A stretch of 64,000 nucleotides of DNA, taken from NCBI GenBank assembly GCA_028671895.1, contig CM053794.1, positions 19,826,501-19,890,500 on the forward strand. Reading direction: 5' to 3'. Made by a program: the position numbers and the translations under genes. Positions 1 to 10,700 of the stretch are shown in pieces (position 1 is the stretch's first letter; each line of letters begins with the position of its first letter). The notes beneath the pieces are model-generated. The model saw only the letters and a list, made by a program, of their open reading frames with translations. It did no database searches and had not been told where the DNA came from. Origin of the DNA: Oenanthe sinensis (lineage: Eukaryota; Streptophyta; Magnoliopsida; Apiales; Apiaceae).

Positions 1-50
1 TGTTTATCAGAGTCTGGCTTAGACTCTGACTTTCCATGTCCAGTCCCTGA
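1..50. other. Flank downstream of the element B env-position ORF
   Basis: These bases follow the stop codon of the minus-strand env-position ORF of element B. They hold a perfect 8-bp inverted repeat, CAGAGTCT and AGACTCTG with a 5-nt loop, at about 9-29. No gene is seen. The rest of element B lies outside the window. Confidence 0.4.
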
Positions 51-514
51 CTAGTGTGTTTGAGTTTTTACTATTCCAGCCATTCCGGATTGTTTTTGTT
101 GCACACCACCAGGACCCCTAGGACCATGAGAACTATCACCAGCTTCATCATCATCACCATCTCTCCTCCTTTTAACTTCCTTTTTAGCATCCTTGCACAC
201 ATCATCCTTATTTCTCCTGGAGGAATCACCAACTTTCTTCTCCCCCTTTTTGACATCATCACTTCCTGTGACAGCTAAAAGAATCTGTTCAAGCACTGTG
301 GAGATATTGGCATGTGCTGCAATGACTGAATCAACCTTGGCGGTTAGATCAAAGACTGTAGTTTGGAGATTGGTTTGAGTAATAGTGATAGCAGCAAGAA
401 CATCCTTGAAAGCAACTTCTTTGGATAATTAAAGGAAATGAATTCTGTCAAATCTAGTACCGAGAAAAGAAATTGTATTATCAACACTAGTAAGTTTGGT
501 TTGAATATGAGAAA
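51..514 (-). pseudogene. Element B env-position ORF, C-terminal fragment
   Basis: This is the last part of the minus-strand ORF that follows pol in the old Sirevirus-like element B. The final 81 codons are open and encode a lysine/arginine- and aspartate-rich tail with runs such as KKEVKRRRDGDDDEAG. Upstream codons read as a helical, coiled-coil-like stretch with one in-frame stop near 425-430. The reading frame joins that of 15279-16287 once element A and its 5-bp duplication are removed, which shows that A landed inside this ORF. The function is unknown; the position corresponds to the env-like ORF of Sireviruses. No membrane segment is visible. Confidence 0.65.
510..514. repeat. Target site duplication of element A, left copy (AGAAA)
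   Basis: AGAAA lies immediately before the LTR start TGTTAG and matches 15274-15278 exactly, which defines the insertion boundaries of element A. Confidence 0.9.
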
Positions 515-989
515 TGTTAGTCCCAAATATCGTAGAAGGGGGGTTGAATACGATATTGTCCAATTTATAAAATAATCGCGGAATGACTTGTTATGGACTA
601 GTTGACAGTTCGAACAGATATTAAATCAAACACAAGGTGAGCAATAACATAACAACAGTTCGTTCGGGGAATATATCGTTTTATTAATATAAACCACGAA
701 GGTGCTACACAACTCTAATCCGTAGATTAGCTTCAACTGATTCACTAGTACAGTTACAATACAACAACAATAATCAATACGAACAATAAATATGACACTA
801 GCTTAAACGACGTTAATGGCTTCTCTGTGTCTCTCTTCTTTGCTCTGTATATTTTCGCTCTGTAACTGAATGAAAATGAATGTTCGTGAATGAATCACAA
901 AGGCTTGGCTTTGCTGCTTTATTGTGTAGGCTTTTTCAATCTTCTACGTGGCCTTCTGAGAACCAAGTAAATAGATTGCTTCTCACTTC

Positions 990-1445
990 TTGAATTAACA
1001 ACCGTCGAGACATTTAATTTATAACCATCGGTGAGTCTGTTGATAACCGTCGAGACTGAAATAATCACTTAAAACAATTCTTCTCAAGGATATCAAAGAT
1101 ATGTGGCATGCTGTGGCTGGCTGTAGATTAAAAAATCTTAAACCCTCAACTATCGAAGTGCCATAACTATCGAGTGACTTAACCGTCGATGGAATAAATA
1201 ATCTGGATATTTATCTGAGTCCCTTAACTATCGAGATGCTGTAACCGTCGAGTGAAATGGACGAAACAGTCAAACCCAACTATCAGTTATAACTATCGAC
1301 TCAAATGAATTATTAAAACCATAACCGTCGAGTGAAATGGATTAATAATATATCCAAAAATGCTAACCGTCGAGTGATTTGCTAACCGTCGGTAAATAAG
1401 ACGAAATAGCCAAACAGGAGAACCAACCATCGGTGAATAAGACAA
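990..1445 (-). promoter_or_regulatory. Short-motif array in element A U3 (3' LTR copy)
   Basis: About 14 copies of a degenerate motif, AACYRTCGAG on the + strand (CTCGAYRGTTA in element sense), lie within about 450 bp. In element sense most lie upstream of a TATA-like site (TTATAAAT, minus strand, about 1017-1024). This is the arrangement of an enhancer array in U3. The same motif recurs between pol and the third ORF at 6405-7155. The regulatory role is inferred; the repetition is seen directly. Equivalent arrays lie in the 5' LTR (about 14222-14677) and in A2 (about 61045-61500). Confidence 0.55.
1017..1024 (-). promoter_or_regulatory. Possible TATA box of the element A LTR
   Basis: TTATAAAT on the minus strand. 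The functional copy would be the one in the 5' LTR at 14249-14256. It is downstream, in element sense, of most of the motif array. Position and consensus fit, but the transcription start is unknown. Confidence 0.3.
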
Positions 1446-2041
1446 AACAGTCAAACAGCTAAACGGTAGTTCACCTTAGCCATTTTTCCAACGATTCAAA
1501 GCTCTGCAATATTTTCTTTCACTGCAACCAAGTTAATAAATTTACCTTTACTACTTGAACTTGATTTTCTCCGAGCTATAGCACACAACGATTATACAGC
1601 CAATTCTTTTCTAACATAGATGCGGTTCTCAATTCCTTTTGTGCTGACATTTAGTGCAACTGGTCTGGTTCACAAACGACTAACACGAACTTGATCTTCA
1701 CATCTTCTTGACTATTCAATTGGCCCTGTTTCTCTAGCTGTTAAGAAGTGCTTCTGTAATTCACTGGAATCCCATGACTTCTCTGTTGTAAAACCTCTGA
1801 CATCTTCTGAACCTCTGAAACACTATATCTTTATTCTTCACTGAGGCTTGAACATGTTAATGAACTTCTTTCAGTGATCTTCAATGTCTTCAAAGCTTCA
1901 TCTAATGTTTTGGTCTTTTGTATTCAACTTGTAAACGATTCACAGTCGATTCCGTGCTTCATTTTAATATAAGTTACCGACCATCAGTGTTGAGTTAGTT
2001 TCCTCGGTTACATGTTACGTTACGTTACATTATGCTTTACA

Positions 2042-2056
2042 ATCTCCCCCTATTTG
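2042..2056 (-). other. Polypurine tract of element A
   Basis: On the minus strand CAAATAGGGGGAGAT directly abuts the 3' LTR. This is the expected plus-strand primer site. The same tract is at 62097-62111 in A2. Confidence 0.85.
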
Positions 2057-2245
2057 ATTGTTAGAGTTCGACAAGCAAATCCCTTAAGAGGATAACTCAA
2101 CTAACTTACAAGAAAAAGTAAATAGAAGATGGTAAACTAATATTAAACAAATTCTGGATTACATAACACATTTCCAGATGTCAAAAACAATTACAATGTA
2201 GAATGAATGTTCCTCTAGCCTGAACTGATATACATTAAGTCATTC

Positions 2246-5200
2246 TCACTGTACAAGACTTGCAAGCTGGTCATTCACTAGATCCAGCGCTTCTTCTTCT
2301 AGCATATTACTTGGCTTGGGATCTGACAAAGCTTCCTGAAGTGTTTGCAAGACAGCTACTCTTCTGATCTGCTTAACTTGTTCGAATGTAAATTCAAGAA
2401 CTTTCGTCTTTCCTTTAACACTCAACCTTTTTGGTACTGCTTTAACCCGATCAGTGTTGTAGTATGATTCTGCTCTCAACTTCTCCATGTAAAGCTTAGA
2501 GATCTCTGCCAATGCTGATTTGTCTTTGTAGTTCGTCGAAGTCTTGATTTGATCAAGTATAAAACCCAGTTCCCTAGAAGTCATGTATGACATCTTGTGG
2601 ATATCAACTATTTCAGTTTTTCCTTTGGGGTTCTTATACCTGATTGCTGGAGGATCCTTTAGCACCATTGTCTCTATCTCCCTGATTATATCAAAATCTG
2701 GAAAGACAATTGGAAAATCTGGCTTTTCTGCATATTCGAACACCTTCCCTGGATGATTAAATCTAAATTCAGTCATTGCCTTGACTTTTTCAAAGTCCCA
2801 ATCTCCTTCTTCTCTTGTATACACAGGCAATTTTGGTTGAGATCCATTTGAAGGATCTATTCTTCCGACCTTGGAAATATCTACAGATTGATTTGATAAG
2901 ACATTTAGTCTATAAGCATAAATGCGCTCTGCAGCTTTCCATTTTTCTTCTGTTCTAAGTCCTTCACTCCTAAGAAGCCCTTCAACATATTTCAGACGCT
3001 TCAGAGGATATAGGCTCAGTCTTTCATCACTCAAACACAGTGTCTGAACTAACTTGTCTTTGTAGAATATCACTGTATAAGGAGTTGTGTGAACTTCAGC
3101 TGCTGTTTTGCTCATCTGATCTTCAATCATATCAGTAAGAAGTTCATTCACATGAGATCTCTTGTCCGTCCTAATCTTCATGACATATAATTCTGTTAGA
3201 GACCTCAACTTGATAAAATTCGAAGAAATGGTCTTTGTGGTCGAATTATTGAACTGAATCTGAATCTTCCATCCATTGATGTTGGTCGTGATGAATATCA
3301 ACTTGATAGTCTGTCTTAGTGCATGAAAGAACTGGTTTATTGATGGATGACTCTTGTGAGCTTCTTGCAGTGCTTCCAGAACTCTTTGATCTTCATTTTG
3401 AATCATTCCTAACTCTGGTTTTTGCAAAAGACTCCTAGCCTTATCCCATGCACTTCCTTCTCTTGATAACATCAACGGCCTTTGTCTTCTTTCAATGTAG
3501 TGGTTATAGTGTTCTTTTCTGATTTTCTCTTGAGACATGCGTGCAACTTCATATGCCCTTATTTTGGATTGATTCGCATCTAGCAAACCAAATGTTTCCA
3601 CGAAGTCCGTTTCAGTGAACTGATAAGCGGCATCATTTACAAATTCATCAAACACATCATCTTCCTGAGCTGTAGGAGCTGTATGAGAAAGTTCCCATAT
3701 TTCTCCTTCTTCAAGTGTGAGCCTTACCTCCAGCGGTATATTTTGCTCCCCCTGAGATGTGATGTTTGCTTCTTCCTCTACCAACTTTCCTTTACCTTTG
3801 TCTTTACTCCTCATTTCTGCACCAGATTCTTTTTCTTGTTCTCGCACTATCATCTCCCCCTTAGTTGTGTTATCCTCCAAGACAGGGATTTGAGTAGTTT
3901 GAGATTTATACATTTCAAACAAATCTGTAACAAACTTCTTCATATCAGTCTTGAAATTCTGGAAATCCTGCAACATGTTGTACTGAACAGATTTTATTTC
4001 CATGACATTGCTGTGAAATTCAGATTTCATTTCGGTGACAGTAGTCTCCAGGTTATAAACCCTTTGACTTAGAGATTGTGTGTGCATTGTGAGGGTATTT
4101 ATTTGGCTGGTAGGTGTCTCACTGACAGGTTCTGTAGGTGTTTGTCTCTCAATTCTCTCGCTCGGTCTTAGAGGTGTGGGTGAATTATGATCACTCAAAC
4201 GTTCTGTTGGTGTTTCACTCACTCTCATTGACTCCAGCAAGTCTTCTGTACCTGCAGTGAAAATCCTAAATGGCTCATCCGAAGAACTATTGCCAAGTAG
4301 TTGCTTCTCCTTTCCACTAATAGTGGTGGAGACCTCCTTATTAGGAGCCAGGAATGTTCCTCCTGGGGGGCTTATCACATTGGATCCTGTAATGTTTAGC
4401 AATGAAGGACCCGTGACTCCCGCAATAGCCTGTGAAGGCATGACCTGTACAGGATCTACCTGTATAGGTTCTGCTACAGTAGTAGCAACATCCGTCAATT
4501 CCTCCTGTGTGTGTGCTCCTTTCAGTGCAACATATAACTTGGTTGGAGGCTCAATTATTGACACTCGTTCAGATGCCCTGGCCGACGGGCGAATTTCAAT
4601 AGGTTCACCCTGTTGAGAGGATGTACCCAGAGACTGTGTATTTGCCTTTTTCAGCTCTATATCCTTTTGAGAGGGTATAGATGGGCTAACAGTTACCTCA
4701 GGTTCTTCTAATCGACGTCTAGTCAGAGGTAGAGCTGTTTGGGTTCCCTCACCTTCCTTATGTGGTGCTTCTGAGGCACTATCTCCCTCACTCACAAATT
4801 TTCTTTTTAGGGATTGGAGAGAAGATAAAGGTAAGGTGTTTATAGTGTTTGGTTCTGAGGCAGTGGTTAGAATCTGTTGGGTTTCAGATTCATTGCCTTG
4901 TCCTACAGCCACAGAGGGCTCAGCTGATAGGTTCATGACACTTTCTCCAAAAAGATCCTGCAAATTAGAATAAGCTGAGGAGTCAGAGACATGAAGACTA
5001 CCTTGAGTACTACCTGTAGGAGTCCAAGGATGATATGATTTCTGACTGTCAGCATGACCTATAGAATCTCCTCCAGATATACTTTGAAATCCATCTCCTG
5101 AAATTTGTAATTCCTCTGTCACCTGAACCACTTCCTCTTCTTGAGCTAAATCCTCGACAGGAGTAGCTACTGGAACTGATTCTTGCACTGGTTCAGGGAC

Positions 5201-6046
5201 CTGATCATTTTCTTGAGGCCCTTGAGGCTCGTCTCTTTCCATGTCCACTACACAACCCTGCATGTATTCAGTCATTTGAGCAGGTGCTTCGTTGATGTAG
5301 TTTCTGTTATTGTTCAGAGTGGTGGCTATCCTGTTTTTCTGTTTCATACACAGAGAGGTAACACTACTAGTATATAGTAGTTTTTCCTCGTTAGTCGTTA
5401 GATCATTAAGGATAAGCTGTAGGAATCGTGGAAAGTAACACTCCACATTAGTGACTTGAAGGTTTCTGTACTCCACCGATCCCATAACATACAACATCTG
5501 ATTCAATAATAACCTACCAAAATTTATCCTACAATTATTAGCAACACTGAAGCCTAAAGTTCGATAAAAACTTGAAATACTGTGTGTGTTGAACTTTTTG
5601 TAAGAGAAACATTGCATAAGAGTGTGGAAAAAGAAATTCCATTCCTTAGGTAAATGATGTTTACACCTTTCACCTGAGTCGTGGAGATTAGGATTTACGT
5701 AGTTGATAGTCGTGAAGAACTGAGTTAATTGTTCGGAATTGGGATAAGGGACTAGATTATGCTCAGGGAATCTTAATATACGATTCAAATCTAGCTCCGT
5801 CACCCGGATTTCCCGATTAGCAATACTAAATGTAAAAGCCAGTTCATCAACAGCTGAAGAGTTATATGCAGAACAGTAACAGTCTCGTAGCATATTATGA
5901 TTTAATATCACGTCTGTTACTAAGGCATACCTCACTCGAGAATATTCGAGTAATACTCGTGCCCATGCCCGATAATTAGCAGGAAGGGACTGAATGTCAA
6001 ACTCGGCAACTAAATTCGTTTTGGTAATAGTAAAAATTCCAACCAT
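2246..6046 (-). CDS. Element A third ORF (env position), 1,266 aa
   Basis: An uninterrupted 1,266-codon ORF lies between pol and the 3' LTR, where Sireviruses place an env-like gene. Residues about 1-230 look globular (motifs such as LPANYRAWARVLLEYSRV and EWNFFFHTL). About 240-640 is a low-complexity region rich in E, Q, S, T and P. About 640-720 is a likely coiled coil. About 735-770 is charged (SKDKGKGKLVEEE). About 780-1266 is largely helical and charged. I see no signal peptide, transmembrane segment or cysteine-rich ectodomain, so an envelope role is not supported by sequence. Decayed homologous pieces occur in element B, including the W..FF.TL block. Its last 565 codons are identical in A2. 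Pol ends in TAA 1.7 kb upstream, so expression would need splicing, an internal promoter or internal initiation. Confidence 0.8.
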   Translation of the reverse strand: MVGIFTITKTNLVAEFDIQSLPANYRAWARVLLEYSRVRYALVTDVILNHNMLRDCYCSAYNSSAVDELAFTFSIANREIRVTELDLNRILRFPEHNLVPYPNSEQLTQFFTTINYVNPNLHDSGERCKHHLPKEWNFFFHTLMQCFSYKKFNTHSISSFYRTLGFSVANNCRINFGRLLLNQMLYVMGSVEYRNLQVTNVECYFPRFLQLILNDLTTNEEKLLYTSSVTSLCMKQKNRIATTLNNNRNYINEAPAQMTEYMQGCVVDMERDEPQGPQENDQVPEPVQESVPVATPVEDLAQEEEVVQVTEELQISGDGFQSISGGDSIGHADSQKSYHPWTPTGSTQGSLHVSDSSAYSNLQDLFGESVMNLSAEPSVAVGQGNESETQQILTTASEPNTINTLPLSSLQSLKRKFVSEGDSASEAPHKEGEGTQTALPLTRRRLEEPEVTVSPSIPSQKDIELKKANTQSLGTSSQQGEPIEIRPSARASERVSIIEPPTKLYVALKGAHTQEELTDVATTVAEPIQVDPVQVMPSQAIAGVTGPSLLNITGSNVISPPGGTFLAPNKEVSTTISGKEKQLLGNSSSDEPFRIFTAGTEDLLESMRVSETPTERLSDHNSPTPLRPSERIERQTPTEPVSETPTSQINTLTMHTQSLSQRVYNLETTVTEMKSEFHSNVMEIKSVQYNMLQDFQNFKTDMKKFVTDLFEMYKSQTTQIPVLEDNTTKGEMIVREQEKESGAEMRSKDKGKGKLVEEEANITSQGEQNIPLEVRLTLEEGEIWELSHTAPTAQEDDVFDEFVNDAAYQFTETDFVETFGLLDANQSKIRAYEVARMSQEKIRKEHYNHYIERRQRPLMLSREGSAWDKARSLLQKPELGMIQNEDQRVLEALQEAHKSHPSINQFFHALRQTIKLIFITTNINGWKIQIQFNNSTTKTISSNFIKLRSLTELYVMKIRTDKRSHVNELLTDMIEDQMSKTAAEVHTTPYTVIFYKDKLVQTLCLSDERLSLYPLKRLKYVEGLLRSEGLRTEEKWKAAERIYAYRLNVLSNQSVDISKVGRIDPSNGSQPKLPVYTREEGDWDFEKVKAMTEFRFNHPGKVFEYAEKPDFPIVFPDFDIIREIETMVLKDPPAIRYKNPKGKTEIVDIHKMSYMTSRELGFILDQIKTSTNYKDKSALAEISKLYMEKLRAESYYNTDRVKAVPKRLSVKGKTKVLEFTFEQVKQIRRVAVLQTLQEALSDPKPSNMLEEEALDLVNDQLASLVQ

Positions 6047-6608
6047 TTTTAACTAGTAAAAATTATCGAAAATTTTAACTTTAAACAATTAATTACGAAT
6101 TTAATTAGACTCGATAACGAACCGAAAACACTAAAATTCAAAACTCCTCCAAAAATCGTGAAAAAAATATATGCTAAACTAGGAGAGATTTGAACGGTGA
6201 AACTATTTTTTTTGTGATTTTTGGACCTCAAACAAACCCTAGAAAAAATCCCAAAGTTTGAAATACCCGAAACAAAACTGAAACCAAACGATACAAGGCT
6301 GGTATCAAATAATTCGGGATGACTAGATCTACAATTCTATGGGTTTAGATTTTCAAAACTAGTACTAGAATGGTAGAAAAATGAGGAAAGAAAATCAATT
6401 TTTGGCTCGATGGTTAGCTAACTGGCGAGTTGGGTAGAAACTAAATATATATATATATAATTTAACTTAACAGGCGAGTAGAATATGTACTAACTATATA
6501 TATGTACATAATTAGTTAACTGGCGAGATGACTAGATGGCCACTTCGATAGTTTAGTAAAACATATATATATAATCACTTAACTGGCGACCACTTCGTTG
6601 GTTTTGTA

Positions 6609-6611
<3 letters not shown>

Positions 6612-6656
<45 letters not shown>
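6612..6656. repeat. 45-base poly(T) tract
   Basis: An uninterrupted T run, which is poly(A) in the sense of element A, about 570 bases upstream of the third ORF. It may be a replication-slippage expansion or the scar of a captured polyadenylated RNA. Confidence 0.85.
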
Positions 6657-6662
<6 letters not shown>

Positions 6663-6846
6663 TCGATGGTTAGTCAAAAATAATAAAATAAAAACTATAG
6701 TAACTATCGAGATGGTACACTAATATATAATACGTAACTATCGAATGATTAATTAATAAAATTATTCACTTCGACGGTTAGCTAATAAAATTAACTATCG
6801 AAGCAGATAAAATAATTAACCAGATAGTAACTATCGAGATGGATAG

Positions 6847-6872
6847 TTTATTTATTTATTTATTTATTTATT
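6847..6872. repeat. TTTA microsatellite
   Basis: About six tandem TTTA units within the motif-rich spacer of element A. Confidence 0.8.
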
Positions 6873-7755
6873 ATATATTAACCAAAAGATTACTTCGACT
6901 GTTACTAATATAATATATTTTATCATAACTATCGAGTACTGTTTAAAACCACTTCGATGGTTACGAAAAAATATATCTATTTGTAACTGTCGAGAGTTTT
7001 AAAAATAGAAATTAAATTAAAAAAACATTTAAATACACTTACAAAATAATTTCAAATATTCATAAAATTAATTAAATAGAGATTTCTTAAATTAATTAAT
7101 TAATATTCCTAAAATAGAAATATTAAAATCTTAATTTGGAAATAACTATCGAATTAATAATAATCCAATTTGAAATCCACAAACAGACAATATTAATAAT
7201 TATTATAATAATACTAATAAACACAGGTGGTTGCTTTAAAATCTTTGGAACCAAAAAAAATTTTGTTCCATATTCTGTTACTTTTAAAATTTCCAAAAAT
7301 TTTAAACCAACCCAATCACAATCCAAATGATCATACAAGCATACTATGAATAAACATACAGACAGTTCGGCAAAATAAGATCATGAAATGTAATTGCTAC
7401 ACATGTTTTTAGTGATAACCAGTACAATAAATAAACAAGTCTGTACAACCAATTTCTCACTAAAGATCACAACTTGTCTGATATAGAATCTCTCAGCCAG
7501 ATCTCATCACATTGAAATCCACCAATTAATTCTAAACCATAGACTGTTATGCTTCTTGTTAACTACAAACACTTATGTAGCAGTTAACTACTTATGCTAT
7601 ATCGAATAATTACCACAAAGCATAACTGGTATACTTATGATAATTAATATTGATATTCATAAGCCCGAGATTATAAGTTAGATTGGAGGTCACAAGTCCT
7701 TTGGATATAAAAATTCAATAACTTGTGAATCCATACAACTCCTCGCAAACAAAAA

Positions 7756-10700
7756 TTAATTTAAATTTAACATCCCTAATTCACTAACCAACCTAGAAAA
7801 AGTAGATTCGTCTAGTGGTTTCGTGAAGATGTCTGCAAGTTGTTGTTCTGTGGGTACAAAATGCAACTCCACAATTCCATTCATGACATGCTCTCGTATA
7901 AAGTGATACCTGATATCAATGTGCTTGGTTCGTGAGTGCTGAACCGGATTGTTGGTTATAGCTATGGCGCTTGTGTTGTCACAGAATATTGGAATCTTGT
8001 TCAACATAAAACCATAGTCTTGGAGTTGGTTTCTCATCCATAGGATCTGAGCACAACAGCTACCTGCTGCGATGTATTCTGCCTCTGCTGTTGAGGTAGA
8101 CACTGAGTGCTGCTTCTTGCTATACCATGAGACCAATCTTCTTCCCAAGAATTGACAGCTTCCAGAAGTACTCTTCCTGTCAATCTTACAACCTGCAAAA
8201 TCCGAGTCTGTATAGCCGATTAGGTCAAAACCGGTACCTTTAGGATACCAAATTCCCAAATTTGGAGTACCCTTCAGGTATCTAAAAATTCTTTTGACAG
8301 CTATAAGGTGAGACTCTTTTGGGTTAGCTTGGAACCGTGCACATAAGCAAGTTGAAAACATAATATCTGGCCTACTTGCAGTTAAGTAAAGTAGAGATCC
8401 AATCATACCTCTGTAGCTTGTGATGTCGACAGATTTACCTGATTTGTCCTCATCAAGCTTTGTGGCAGTTGGCATTGGAGTCTTGGCGAGGGCTGAATCT
8501 TCAAGTCCATACTTCTTTAGAAGATCTCTGATGTACTTTGCTTGGCAAATGAAGATCCCATCTTTCTTCTGACTCACTTGTAGTCCAAGGAAGAAAGTAA
8601 GCTCGCCCATCATACTCATCTCGTACCTACTCTGCATTAACTTAGCAAATCTCTTGCATAGCTCATCATTAGTAGAACCGAATATAATATCATCAACATA
8701 CACTTGAACTAATATCAAGTTATTTTTATGCATTTTATGAAAGAGAGTCTTATCTATAACACCTCTGATAAAACCATTTTCAATTAAGAATTCAGATAGT
8801 GTTTCATACCATGTTCGAGGCGCCTGCTTGAGTCCATAAAGAGCTTTAAAAAGGAAGTACACAAAGTTCATATGATCTTTGTTCTCGAAACCCGGAGGTT
8901 GCTCTACATATACTTCTTCTTCCAGCTCCCCATTCAGGAATGCACTCTTCACATCCATTTGATAAACTTTAAAGTCAGAATGTGTTGCGAATGCCAAAAA
9001 CATCCTGATGGCTTCAAGTCTTGCTACTGGTGCATAGGTCTCGTCATAATCTATTCCTTCTTCTTGAGAATACCCCTTAGCAACCAGTCTAGCCTTGTTC
9101 CTCGTAACAATGCCATCTTCATCTAACTTATTCCTGAATACCCATTTAGTGCCAATAACAGATTTGTCTTTAGGTCTGGGTACCAGTTTCCAAACTTTCT
9201 GCCTATCAAACTGATTGAGTTCATCTTGCATCGCAATCACCCAATCTGGATCTTCTAGAGCATCTTCAACCTTTTTAGGTTCTTCCTCTGATAGAAAACC
9301 AGAGTACATACATTCATTTTCCGTTGCTCTTCTAGTCCTCACACCACTCTCTGGGTCACCAATGATTAATTCAAAGGGATGATCTCTGTTCCATACCCTC
9401 TGTCTAGGCAGATTAGCCCTTGATGATTGTCCTTCTTCGTAGTTGTGTTGAGAGCGACTAGCTGATCCTTCTTCACCTCCCCCTGAGTTGCTGCCTTCAT
9501 TATTTGATGATCCACCAGTTGAACTAGCAGGTTCAGTAACAGACTGATTTTGAAATACAGACTGTGACTGTGACTGTGTGGTATTACCAACACTTCCACT
9601 AATTTGCTCTGGATTATCAATCTCCGTGTTTTCATGACTACCAGATGCAGCACCAGGTACGTCTTCATCTCCTAAGTAGTATTCTGATAGATTTTCAATT
9701 TCCAGAGATTCAGAATTTTTATCATTTTGAAGACTTGGGAGTTTGGTGTCGTCAAACGTTACATTAAGGCTTTCAATGACCTTATGAGTTTCAATCACAT
9801 ATACCCTGTACGTCTTAGACTCCAGTGAGTAACCAAGGAAAATCCCTTCATCTGCTTTAGCATCAAACTTGCCCAGATGTTCATCTTTCAATACATAGCA
9901 TTTTCCACCAAACACATGAAAGTACTTCAGTGATGGCTTTCTGTTGGTCATAATCTCATAGGATGTCTTTTCTAGATCTTTATTAATCAGGGTCCTATTT
10001 TGAGTGTAACAAGCTGTGTTGACTGCTTCTGCCCAAAAGTATGTAGGTAGCTTTGACTGGCTTAACATTGTCCTTGCTGCTTCAATCAAAGTCCTATTTT
10101 TCCTTTCTACCACTCCATTCTGCTGTGGAGTTCTTGGGGCTGAGTATTGTCTTGAAATTCCTTGCTCCGTGCAGAATTCATTTAGAACTGCATTTCTGAA
10201 TTCAGTTCCATTATCTGATCTGATCGTCCGCACAGGCAATCCAGCTTCCACCTCAATCTTTTTAATGTGATCGATTACCATTTGAGGTGCTTCATCCTTA
10301 GAATGCAAAAACAACACCCACGTGTACTTGGAGTAGTCGTCGACAATCACTAATGCATATTTCTTCTTTGAAACTGACATGACATTAACCGGTCCAAATA
10401 GATCCATATGAATCAACTGGAGAGGTTCGCTGATGCTTGACATGTCCTTACTTCTATGTGACGCCTTCTTTGACTTACCCTTTTCACATGCTTCACAGAG
10501 TCCTTCTTGGTAGAATTCCATCTGTGGTAACCCTCTCACCAATTCTCTTCTTACTAAAGAATTCATCGCCTTGAAGTTCAGGTGAGATAGTTTTCTGTGC
10601 CATAACCAACTCAATTCAGAGGATGCTTTACTGTAGAAACAATTTGCTTCTCCTCTGCTTGCAGTGTTTAAGTCAGCTACGAACATATTTCCTTTTCTTA

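Larger units (their letters stand above)
515..2041 (-). repeat. Element A 3' LTR (1,527 bp)
   Basis: Begins TGTTAGTCCC and ends TTTACA on the + strand, giving TG...CA ends. It matches 13747-15273 with one visible difference and 60570-62096. Positions about 1000-1440 hold a dense array of AACCGTCGAG/AACTATCGAG-type motifs. No ORF of note. Confidence 0.95.
6405..7155. promoter_or_regulatory. Motif array in element A pol/third-ORF spacer
   Basis: Copies of TAACTATCGAG-type motifs (for example near 6701, 6738, 6791, 6829, 6927, 7142) alternate with the opposite orientation, CTTCGATGGTTAG-type (near 6550, 6657, 6768, 6892, 6950). Variants TTAACTGGCGAG lie near 6420, 6512 and 6580. The motif is the one repeated in the LTR U3. 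Copies on both strands could pair as hairpins. A regulatory role is inference. Confidence 0.5.
6047..7755 (-). other. Element A spacer between pol and the third ORF
   Basis: This 1.7-kb AT-rich non-coding region has no supported gene. It contains a TA run (about 6447-6460), a 45-base T run (6612-6656; poly-A in element sense), a TTTA repeat (about 6847-6872) and about 15 copies, on both strands, of the CGA-containing motif that also fills the LTR U3. It separates the pol stop from the third ORF and could house a promoter or intron for that ORF. Confidence 0.7.

Noticed and set aside
3683..4616. Plus-strand ORFs within the element A third ORF
   Set aside because: They overlap the 1,266-codon minus-strand ORF entirely and show no domain; shadows.
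2246..6046. Calling the third ORF a retroviral envelope
   Set aside because: Position fits the Sirevirus env-like slot, but no signal peptide, membrane segment or cysteine-rich ectodomain is visible.
7123..7338. Overlapping ORFs on both strands in the element A spacer (71 and 64 codons)
   Set aside because: Low-complexity isoleucine-rich translations of AT-rich DNA, no homology seen; chance.
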